Positions 1-8,200 of a stretch of 20,304 bases of DNA are shown here, one piece after another. The stretch is from positions 1-20,304 of IMG/VR virus record IMGVR_UViG_3300028653_000067; one strand, written 5' to 3'. The DNA comes from a virus. The notes beneath the pieces are model-generated. The model had not been told where the DNA came from. It ran no database searches and saw only the letters and a program-made list of their open reading frames with translations. The position numbers and the translations under genes are program-made. How positions within the stretch are numbered: the stretch's first letter is position 1; every line of letters starts with the position of its first letter.

Positions 1-2
1 GT

Positions 3-2816
3 CATGGCTGGAGTCGTTTTGGCGATATGGGATTTGCTAATACAGGTTTGGAAGTTCCTGATGTCATGAATATTTCTAGTGCTGTCTTTGACTACGTTGC
101 TTCTGTTAGTGGAGGACTTAAGGAGATTACTGTAGCTTCGGCTGATTCTCCAGATTGGGGTTGGGTTACTTTGCCTATGGAAGAATTCCTGCAAGGTCAA
201 AAAGGAGTAAATAAAGCTATACAACGGATGAGACTACAGGGCTCTATTAAAGCAGCCTATCGTGGTGATGTATCTGGATGGCTCTCTCCTGATAGTAAAT
301 TGCACCCAGTATGGAATACTCATAGTGGATGGGTAGTTGATAATGCTCATGTTTTGAAAGAATATGGTTTAGATGCTAAGGAAATATTTGATTCTTCTGA
401 AGGTTCAATTGAAGCTTTGCTTATGCGTGGATGGGTTAGAGTTAATGGGCACTTACCAACAGAACTTGATTTAGAAGTAGCAGACATAAATAATATCCCC
501 CAAGTAGCAGAACAATTTGTTTGGAAATACAAACCTGAAGTGGTTATTGTGGAAGATTTAAATGGGAATGATGTCTCATTTGATAGGGAAGAATATTCTA
601 AGGGTATGATGAAGAAAGCTGAATTTCTTCCTTCCATGGCTGAGAATGCTCCTACAAATTTATGGCAATTTAATGAAGGAGGCAGTGACGTTGAAATTTG
701 TGAGCAGCCTGACCCAGTATCTGACGAGGAGACATTCTACGCCCCATGTACTGTACAAAAACCACGAGATCCTGATATATATCGCCAATTCCTAAGCATG
801 TTCTCGAAGCCTATTTCTAAGAAGGATGAGATGACAGTTGATAGTGCTTATGATCCAGAGTTTGAAGAGATCGAAAGGAAAGAGTTAGGAGAAGATGAAA
901 CTCTTAATGATTTCTCTAAGGGTATGTATGATCCTAAGAAACACGATTTCCCCCATAATACCACATGGGATGTAGGACCTGAGAAGGCCCCAAATCAGCA
1001 TGAGCCCTATTCCCCATTACCAGTTACTTTGGATATGGTGCAAAATCCTGCAAATAATGACCAAAACTCTCCAGGAGGATTTCCAGGCCGATTCTGTCAG
1101 CCACCGAAATCTGAATGGTTCTCTGACGAAGGAGAAATCGTTCCAGCTTTAAAGAATATGTTTAAGAATAGAGAAGCAGCTATTAATAGTTTAACAAGAG
1201 ATATTATCTCCTCATTAATTGATACAGGTGGTTGGATCTCTCCAAGTGGAAAATATATTGAAACTGATGATCATTATGGATATGTTGATCAGCATATGGA
1301 TGACTTTGGCTTATCTCAATTAAAAACTATGCCTCGATCTTTCGAACGAATTTCTGCTATTATTCGAAGTACTGAGTATATTTTTTCACAAGGCTGGATT
1401 AGAGTAAGAATCTGGGGTGATACAATAATGGTTCAGGGAAATACCTTCCAGAACATTAAAGCTCATGCTGAAGATTTTATTTATAATAATTTGAATAAGA
1501 CAAAAAAGATTCGTATTGAATTGAATGATGAGCAAGCTTATGTATGTACTACAGAAGAATTTAAACAAGATGGTTGGAATGCCTTTTTAAAGAAACCTGT
1601 AATGGCTAAACAAGCAGAGATTATTGAAGTTGGTCTACCTTATGTTGGTGCCCCCCTCCGAGTTATTGTGAATCCTACTTACAATGAAGCAATGGGAGCA
1701 TTTAAAAGAACTGAACATGGCCTTCGATATTTAGTAGATGATGAAGCCAATACATTTATTTGGAATTCTTGGAATGCTACACATACTGAGGTAGCTGGGA
1801 AGTTGGTTGAAAGTGGCTATAAAGTTTCTAATACTGATGTTGCAGGATTTTTAGAAGATGAAAGCTCTGTGGAAGAAATGTTTAGTTTATTGGCTAAGAA
1901 AGCAGGAATTCTTCCCCCACAGCAACCTATTACTGAAAATACAAATGCTGGTACAGCTATTATGATGGATGATGGTTCCATATATTTTAGTGATGAGCCC
2001 TATATGGTTCATGTTAAACTTATCAAGCGATTAGGACTTCCTGTTGAGCATATTGTAAGTGGGGGTCTTATAAAAGATGGCGTTTATTATGATCAGGGAG
2101 TCCAATCAACAGATACTATGAGGTATGTAGAACAGCAAATGGCTCAAAAACGTTGTGATGAGAAAGTTGAGCAATTAAAACGAGTAAGAGAGAAACAGGC
2201 CCAGCATAAGCAAGCAGAGGTTATTGAAATTGGTTTACCTTATGTTGGTGCTCCTCTCAGAGTTATTGTGAATCCTACCTACAATGAAGCATTAGGGGCA
2301 CTTAAAAGAACTGAACATGGTCTTCGATATTTAGAAGACGATGATGGCAATACATTTATTTGGAATTCCTGGAATGCTACACATGAAGAAGTAGCTGGGA
2401 AATTGCGTGAAAGTGGATACCGTGTTTCCAATACTGATTCTGCAGGATTTTTAGACAGTAAAAGCTGTGTGGATTATATGTTTGGTCCATCAGCTAAAAC
2501 AGCAGGTTCCTATAGTTCAACTTATACAGATGAACAAGGTGAACAATTCTTTAATGAGCAGCATCATGATAATGTGGATGAGGAGCCTTATGTAGATCAT
2601 TCGGAACGCGACTACGATGGGGGTTATTGGGATGCAGCTACGAATACAGGGCAAAATACCCCTTGGGCCAAGGATATCACCCCTTCTGTTTGTTTGCTAG
2701 ACCAACTCCAGAATCCAGCGGATAGAAACTATCCACCAGGGATGCCCGATTACTCAATCGTGTTCTATGAAGCTTTACCAGCTAGTGATGGAATTGAGAA
2801 ATCCAACCCAGATTAA
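3..2816 (+). CDS. Large modular phage protein of unknown function, 5' end cut by window
   Basis: I do not recognise a named family. The frame is open from base 3 to the TAA at 2814-2816, and the codons before the first ATG (base 27) read HGWSRFGD with no stop and no ribosome site, so the gene very likely begins upstream. From the ATG it is 929 aa. It has no signal peptide or membrane segment. It is built from repeats. A 100-aa module occurs twice (residues about 529-628 and 729-828), about 79% identical. A looser GW[LI]SP...GW[VI]RV module occurs at about 84-190 and 401-513, with a shorter relative at about 648-690. An LD-x-[VL]QNPA-[ND]...PGG/PGM segment occurs at about 335-355 and again near the C-terminus. 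Linkers such as AKQAE, AKKAG and AKTAG flank the modules. It sits at the upstream edge of the head genes, so an internal-head or virion role is possible but unproven. Confidence 0.8.
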   Translation, partial: HGWSRFGDMGFANTGLEVPDVMNISSAVFDYVASVSGGLKEITVASADSPDWGWVTLPMEEFLQGQKGVNKAIQRMRLQGSIKAAYRGDVSGWLSPDSKLHPVWNTHSGWVVDNAHVLKEYGLDAKEIFDSSEGSIEALLMRGWVRVNGHLPTELDLEVADINNIPQVAEQFVWKYKPEVVIVEDLNGNDVSFDREEYSKGMMKKAEFLPSMAENAPTNLWQFNEGGSDVEICEQPDPVSDEETFYAPCTVQKPRDPDIYRQFLSMFSKPISKKDEMTVDSAYDPEFEEIERKELGEDETLNDFSKGMYDPKKHDFPHNTTWDVGPEKAPNQHEPYSPLPVTLDMVQNPANNDQNSPGGFPGRFCQPPKSEWFSDEGEIVPALKNMFKNREAAINSLTRDIISSLIDTGGWISPSGKYIETDDHYGYVDQHMDDFGLSQLKTMPRSFERISAIIRSTEYIFSQGWIRVRIWGDTIMVQGNTFQNIKAHAEDFIYNNLNKTKKIRIELNDEQAYVCTTEEFKQDGWNAFLKKPVMAKQAEIIEVGLPYVGAPLRVIVNPTYNEAMGAFKRTEHGLRYLVDDEANTFIWNSWNATHTEVAGKLVESGYKVSNTDVAGFLEDESSVEEMFSLLAKKAGILPPQQPITENTNAGTAIMMDDGSIYFSDEPYMVHVKLIKRLGLPVEHIVSGGLIKDGVYYDQGVQSTDTMRYVEQQMAQKRCDEKVEQLKRVREKQAQHKQAEVIEIGLPYVGAPLRVIVNPTYNEALGALKRTEHGLRYLEDDDGNTFIWNSWNATHEEVAGKLRESGYRVSNTDSAGFLDSKSCVDYMFGPSAKTAGSYSSTYTDEQGEQFFNEQHHDNVDEEPYVDHSERDYDGGYWDAATNTGQNTPWAKDITPSVCLLDQLQNPADRNYPPGMPDYSIVFYEALPASDGIEKSNPD
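1611..1910 (+). repeat. Direct repeat copy A (100-codon module)
   Basis: First copy of a coding direct repeat inside the first gene. It starts at the codons for QAEIIEVG and ends at AKKAGI. It lies exactly 600 nt before copy B with no indels between the copies, which keeps both in frame. Shared cores include GLPYVGAPLRVIVNPTYNEA and NTFIWNSWNATH. Confidence 0.9.
2211..2510 (+). repeat. Direct repeat copy B (100-codon module)
   Basis: Second copy of the module at 1611-1910. It starts at QAEVIEIG and ends at AKTAGS. About 21 of 98 aligned residues differ, mostly conservatively in the first half (I/V, M/L, K/R) and more radically in the last 25 residues. This suggests an intragenic duplication under purifying selection. 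Confidence 0.9.
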
Positions 2817-2933
2817 GAGTAGATAAGTTTGTTTAGTAGACAATAAAGTATAATAAAACCGAGTATATATAGAGATACTGCACCCAGTAGCTCAAAATTT
2901 TGCTATCCAGACACTCCTAAAAGGAAATTTCCC
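2817..2933 (+). promoter_or_regulatory. Promoter/leader element, copy 1
   Basis: Gene-free gap before the 460-aa gene. It holds AGTAGATAAGT (2818-2828), a TATAAT box followed by AAA (2849-2857), GTATATATAGAGATACT (2863-2879), a small hairpin ACTG-cacc-CAGT (2877-2888) and TAGCTCA, in that order. The same set with nearly the same spacing recurs at 16132-16207, also before a new run of genes. TATAAT matches a sigma70 -10 box, but I see no TTGACA at the usual distance; the AGTAGATAAGT box, 31 nt upstream start-to-start, may replace it. A ribosome site AAAAGGA near 2919-2925 serves the ATG at 2934. That this is a promoter is inferred from position and recurrence. Confidence 0.65.
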
Positions 2934-4316
2934 ATGACAAATAACAATTTTAATGACTATATTAATGAACTAGTAAAAATCTCAAGTGAGGTGGCACCTA
3001 ACATGACTATAAACGATAAAAATCCTAATGTTGACTCCGAGAAATCAACCCAGGCTAAGATTGAGGAAGCAGTAAACGCCAACCGAGAAGATCAATCAAT
3101 CTCTGCCGCTTTGGATGCCTTTACACTTACAGACGATGGGACACCTTATTTACAGGTCAAACATGCCGCTTTAAATGCCGCTTGTATAGGTAAGGTTGGA
3201 AAGGCAGAATTTGCAACCTCTAAGGACAAGGTAGCCTTGCTTAAAAGCATTGTAAAAGATGCATTTCCACAAACTAAGATCGCTTTTGAAGGTTCCTTTG
3301 TGGAACCAGTTATTGAGAAAATAGCTCGTGGTTGTGATCAATGTGAAGCCACTATGATTAATGGTGTATTTTGTCATGAAACAGGTTGCCCTAATGCTCG
3401 TAAAGTAAAACCATTTGAGGAAGAACCATGGGAAGATATAGAGATGGAAGGTAAGGTTGAACCTAAGCAATCATGGCTTACAGATACTGAATTTGATACA
3501 GAGCTTCCTATGGCTGGTGCAGAATTTATGGAATATGAATGCCCAGTTTGCAAAGAAACTTTTGAAGACTTTGATCTGAATCAGCATGATAAATTGTGCC
3601 CAGGTACTCCTGAAGTGATGCAAGATAAACCAGCAATTTCAATTAAAGAAGATTTGCCAATGGCTCATGCAAGTGATTCTTTGGCTCAAAGTATGCAAGC
3701 GGAGCAGCAAAATATTTCCGCTTCTCAAGAGAAAATTAAAACTGAAGCTGTTAATGCTCTAGTAGCAATGCTTCAGCAGCTTGGGCATGGCTCAGCTAAA
3801 GTAGCAGAAGTTACAGAATCGAAGACAGGTTATGATGTTATGGTAACTGTTGATGCAGATTCTGCTTTAAGGGCTGTAAGTATCCCCGTTGAAGTGAAAG
3901 CATCTAAAGTTGTTCTTCCTAAGAAAGCACTCGTAAGTGAACTTATCAGTAAAGGGCTTGATATTAATGCTAAATTAGCTGAATCCTTTTCACAGGAAGT
4001 GCTGGTTAAGATGGCCGAAGCAGATGAGAAGTCTGCTTTTGAGAAAGCTGAAGCGGAAGCTATTATCAACGAGAAAGTTGCAAGTTTAGATAAAACCGCT
4101 GGAGACGAACCGAAAACCCAGTTCGAGGGAACTAATGAAACCGTTTTTATGAACAAGCATTTGATTCCAGATGGGTTAGATTTAGAGATTTCAGATGTTG
4201 TACATATCGACGGGGTTTCGTATCGTTTAGTCTCTAAGTCCAAAGACCAGCTTAGTCGTGGAGATGGGGATGCATCGACTTGGATCTTTGAAAAAGTTAC
4301 TCCTGTTGTAAAGTAA
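2934..4316 (+). CDS. Zinc-finger phage protein, 460 aa, unknown function
   Basis: The start has a good AAAAGGA ribosome site and follows the promoter/leader. Two metal-binding clusters are visible: C134-x2-C137...C147-x4-C152, around the core NGVFCHETGCPN, and C203-x2-C206...H218-x3-C222, a C2HC finger. From memory the first resembles a cysteine motif seen in other phage hypothetical proteins, but no function is known to me. The N-terminal 130 residues are mostly helical. Residues about 260-390 are rich in A, E and K and probably coiled coil. The last 60 residues (about 400-455) look like a small beta domain. The segments ELPMAGAE (190-197) and DLPMAHAS (240-247) resemble the interdomain linkers of the 1511-aa protein downstream. 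It may be a virion-internal or assembly protein, by context only. Confidence 0.8.
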   Translation: MTNNNFNDYINELVKISSEVAPNMTINDKNPNVDSEKSTQAKIEEAVNANREDQSISAALDAFTLTDDGTPYLQVKHAALNAACIGKVGKAEFATSKDKVALLKSIVKDAFPQTKIAFEGSFVEPVIEKIARGCDQCEATMINGVFCHETGCPNARKVKPFEEEPWEDIEMEGKVEPKQSWLTDTEFDTELPMAGAEFMEYECPVCKETFEDFDLNQHDKLCPGTPEVMQDKPAISIKEDLPMAHASDSLAQSMQAEQQNISASQEKIKTEAVNALVAMLQQLGHGSAKVAEVTESKTGYDVMVTVDADSALRAVSIPVEVKASKVVLPKKALVSELISKGLDINAKLAESFSQEVLVKMAEADEKSAFEKAEAEAIINEKVASLDKTAGDEPKTQFEGTNETVFMNKHLIPDGLDLEISDVVHIDGVSYRLVSKSKDQLSRGDGDASTWIFEKVTPVVK

Positions 4317-4339
4317 AATAGTAAAAGAAAAGGTAAGAT

Positions 4340-5227
4340 ATGAGTAAGAGAAGGCATAGTTGGAACTTTAAAGACTTAACTGGTTATACTTATGGGCGAT
4401 TAACAGTTACAGATTTTTCTCATTTTAATAATAAGCATAAATCATTTTGGAAAGTTAAATGTTCTTGTGGAAATGCAACAATTGTTGAAGCAAGTAAGCT
4501 AAAAAGTAGTCATACGAGATCCTGTGGTTGCCTTAATTTAGAGCATGTAAAAACACATGGTATGTCTCAGACTCGTATTTATGGTATTTGGCATCAAATG
4601 AAAGTAAGAACTTTCTTGCAACCTAATAGCCCATTGTATAGAATTTATGGTGGACGTAATATAACGTTATATCCTAAATGGGTTGATTTTGAAGAATTCT
4701 ATAAAGATATGGGTGAAAGTTATAATAAACATGTAGAAGAATTTGGAGAAGATAATACTTCTATTGATCGTTGGCCCAATGTAGATGGTAATTATGAACC
4801 AGGAAATGTAAGATGGGCAACGAATAAAGAGCAAAGTAGAAATCGACGGATAATGCCTGAAACAGAGGATTATGATGAACATTTAAAATGGAGAAGGAGA
4901 TTAACTGATATTGTAAATTCTTCTTTGAGATATCACGTTAAAAATTCCCCACTTTTTGAACATTATGTTAGATGTACCCCAAATGAATTTAGAGATTATA
5001 TAACTTCTTTATTTGAATCTTGGATGACTTGGGATAATAAAGGAGTTTTAAGAAAGAATAGTAAGAAAATAGTATGGCATTTAGATCATATTAAGCCTTG
5101 TCATGATTTTGATTTATCTAAAGAAGAAGATCGTTTAGTTTGTTTTAATTTTAGGAATTTTCGACCAAAAGAAGCTCTTAAGAATATTACAGATGGGAAT
5201 AATCCAAATTACTTTGCTAAAGTTTAG
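4340..5227 (+). CDS. Free-standing HNH homing-type endonuclease with two nuclease modules
   Basis: Predicted site-specific DNA endonuclease of the HNH group, 295 aa. The N-terminal part (about 15-170) has a C41-x-C43...C62-x-C64 zinc knuckle, the pattern YGGRNITLYPKWVDFEEF, and SIDRWPNVDG...NVRWAT..EQSRNRR, a degenerate HNH-like core usual in phage homing enzymes. The C-terminal part (about 185-290) is a second HNH module: MTWDN, then WHLDHIKP with catalytic-type H247, D249 and H250, then FRNFRP with N273 and a final N282. It looks like a fusion of two common endonuclease types. The gene lies alone between two structural-type genes in the same direction, 23 nt after one and 9 nt before the next, and is visibly more AT-rich than they are. 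Both facts fit later insertion. The ribosome site is AAAAGG. Confidence 0.88.
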   Translation: MSKRRHSWNFKDLTGYTYGRLTVTDFSHFNNKHKSFWKVKCSCGNATIVEASKLKSSHTRSCGCLNLEHVKTHGMSQTRIYGIWHQMKVRTFLQPNSPLYRIYGGRNITLYPKWVDFEEFYKDMGESYNKHVEEFGEDNTSIDRWPNVDGNYEPGNVRWATNKEQSRNRRIMPETEDYDEHLKWRRRLTDIVNSSLRYHVKNSPLFEHYVRCTPNEFRDYITSLFESWMTWDNKGVLRKNSKKIVWHLDHIKPCHDFDLSKEEDRLVCFNFRNFRPKEALKNITDGNNPNYFAKV

Positions 5228-5236
5228 GAGACACAA

Positions 5237-8200
5237 ATGAAATTTTTCGATGAAATTATTAAACCCCTATTTAAAACAGCAGATGAATCTACTTCAACTC
5301 ATTCTTCTTTTCGTATAGCGGATTCAACAGCTGTAGGTGATAACCCAGTCAGAGAACTATCTTTGGATGTAGTGGCCATTAGCCCAGAATCGGCTATTGT
5401 GACTCTCGCTTGGAAAGACTCTGCAGAAAAAATTCTCGAAAAGAAAACTTCTCCCGAAGAAGCCTCACATTTGAGTCAGCTCCTCGCAACAGACCTTGCA
5501 CAGTTGGTAAAGCTTACTGATGAAAATAAATACGACGAGGCTAAAGAAGTTCTTAATAGTATGTTGAAAGAATACTCTCAAGATTCCTCCACCCCCATTG
5601 AAACAAATCTCCCTAAATTAAATACGACCCAAGCAGAAAAAGATATTGATGAAGGATTATGGAAGGCAGCAGGGCAGGTGAAATTACAAAATATTTTCCC
5701 CTCTGGCACTGTGCAGAATTTAGTTTTTGAAAGCCAAGAAGACTTGGCCGCTTATCAAGGAAAGCAAAAAGGAACTGGAAAGGAAGTTCCTTTATGGGAG
5801 CAAGAGGGAAAAGGCAAATCCCCTGAGTCACGAGACCAACTTAGTCCTGCTTCACTTTCCTATGAAGATGTCGAAAATCAGAAAGAAGAAGAGCATGAAA
5901 ATATGAAAGATCATATTGATGAAACCATTAAGAAAGAGCTAGAGAGCGCATTACAGGAAAAGGCTGCTTCTGTATTTGGTCCTGAGCAAGTTGAGCTTGT
6001 TAAAGTGCTTAGGAAGAATGGACGCAATTGGGATGAAATCACCAAAATGCTCACAAAAGACTTCCATTATGATAAAGATGCTACCACAATATTTGTGGAT
6101 CAACAGAGACAGGCAGCAGGAGATGAAGGTATCGAAATTAAGAAAGAAGAACCTTCTCCTTTGAAGCCACCTGAGAATCTAGTTTCGCCTGAAACGCATG
6201 ACAAATTGCTTGAGGATCTTAAGAAGGATAAAGAGCCAGTTGAAGAAGTTAAAGAGATTGAGAAAGTTGATGAGTCTCCTATCGTCGAGGAATCAGCTTT
6301 GGATGAAAAATGTCCTTCTTGTGGACATACGAAACCTGTTAAAGGAGAATGTCCATCTTGTAAGAGATGTGATTGTGAGCAGGGTCATGTGGAATCAGCT
6401 AAGAAATCTGTTTGCCCTGAATGTAATGGTGAGGGAGATGTTCCAGCCGTTCGTGGTGGTCATGTGGTAGCTATTTCTTGTCCTTCTTGTTCTGGAGATA
6501 AACATATTGAACATGCACCTAAAGAGATCGAATCAGCTATTGAAGAAATTTCTAGGGCTGATAATGCAGATATTAGAAAAGTAGCTGGTGATCCAGAAGT
6601 TAAAACATGTCCTGATTGTGAGACACCCAATCAATTTGGGGAAGTTTGTCATAAATGCCAGCAAGAACGAGAAGAGAATCCAGAAAGATATGCTTCATTA
6701 GTTAGAGCTAAAGTAGCTTCTTACATGAGAATCCCCGAAACAGATTCTATTGTAAAGGTAGCATTAGAACTTTGGAAATATCCATCCAATTATATGGGTG
6801 ATGATTTGAGTGATTATTATAAAGGCCCAGCTAAGGGATATGATGCTGATGCTTTAGATAAGTCTAATTTTAAAGTTGCTTTGGAAATGCTTGGTGGAGA
6901 AGGCAACGGAGTACTAGTAGGTAGCTTTGGTGGATTTGGTGGTGGGCATGAGCAGATCTTTGTCCATAAAGATGCCGCTGACAAAGTAGCTATTCTCCAG
7001 GATATTGAAAATAAGATGTCAGAGTATCCAGTTTTGGATGATAGTGACTATTCTGAGGCACAGATGGAAGAAGAACAGGAAAGTTATGATTCTTGGGCTA
7101 AGGGTGATGCACTAAAAATTATTGACCAAGAACTTCATAGGCAGAATCCTGATTTACAAAACTCTGTAACGGAATTAGAACTTTCTCCAGAATTAGAAAA
7201 TAAATTGAGAATGGTTGTATTGGATGGTCTTACTTATGGGGATGGGTCAGCTCTTGGAGATAAACATCTAATTGAAGAAGCAGATAGAGAAGGACTTTTA
7301 AATGACTTTAGAAATGCCTTAAGTGGAACGGAAGTTGTTCCTGAAGATCCAGCTCAGATGAAGCTTTTTGAGTCTTCTTTACGAAGCAAGTTAGTAAAGA
7401 ATGCTCTAAAGAAACGAGCTGCAGATAATCCTTTACAGGAACCTATTTCTGAAGAGCCCACAATGGAAACTCCTAAACAGGATATTGTTCCATTTGGTCA
7501 GGCTCAGCATAGGGCTCCTAAACCAGAATCTTGGGTAGTAGTCCAGTCAGATCTAAAAAGTGAACTACCAGCATTTAGAGCTAAATTTGTTAGTGAGGAA
7601 ACTGAGAGTGATGGTACAAAATGGGGTATTGTAGATAAAGATGGTGAACTACTAAAAGTAGAGATGCATCGTATTACTCCTGAAACGGAAGGTGCCCAAA
7701 CATCTGATCCAATTGCTGAACCTCAAATTGAGAAGCCTCAAGAAGCTGATATTCCAGTAACTCCTAAAATGGATGATTTCCATACCAGTTCCTTGAAACA
7801 AGCTGATGAAGCTTCTGATGAACTTAGATTTGAACGAGCAGTAGATATGCTTGATAAGAAACTGATGAGAGGAGATATTCATCAAGAGGAATATGATGCT
7901 GCATATGAAGCATTAAAGAAGCAAATGTTTCCTAATGAGATCGATCCTAATAAGCATTTATATGCTGCTAAATGTTCTGATACATCTGGAACTGAACATG
8001 CTGGACCTGTAGTTAAACATCAGCATGGTACTGATTCTACTATGTATTGTGACAAGCATTTGCCAAGTCATATTAAATATAATACACCAGAACCTAAAGA
8101 ATCTTCCCAAGATGACCTACTCTCTATTAAAGCTGAAGTAGAAGAGCTATTAAAAAAAGTAGCTGCCTTAGAAGTTGAGGGATCTGAAACCTTCACTTGC

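Noticed and set aside
3830-4357. 175-aa minus-strand ORF, the longest antisense frame
   Set aside because: It lies wholly opposite the 460-aa zinc-finger gene and the HNH start. Its S/T/L-rich composition is what the reverse complement of an E/K/A-rich coding region gives.
5976-6470. Short + strand ORFs inside the 1511-aa gene
   Set aside because: They are out-of-frame shadows rich in K/L/R with no ribosome sites. The long frame has clear zinc motifs across the same bases.
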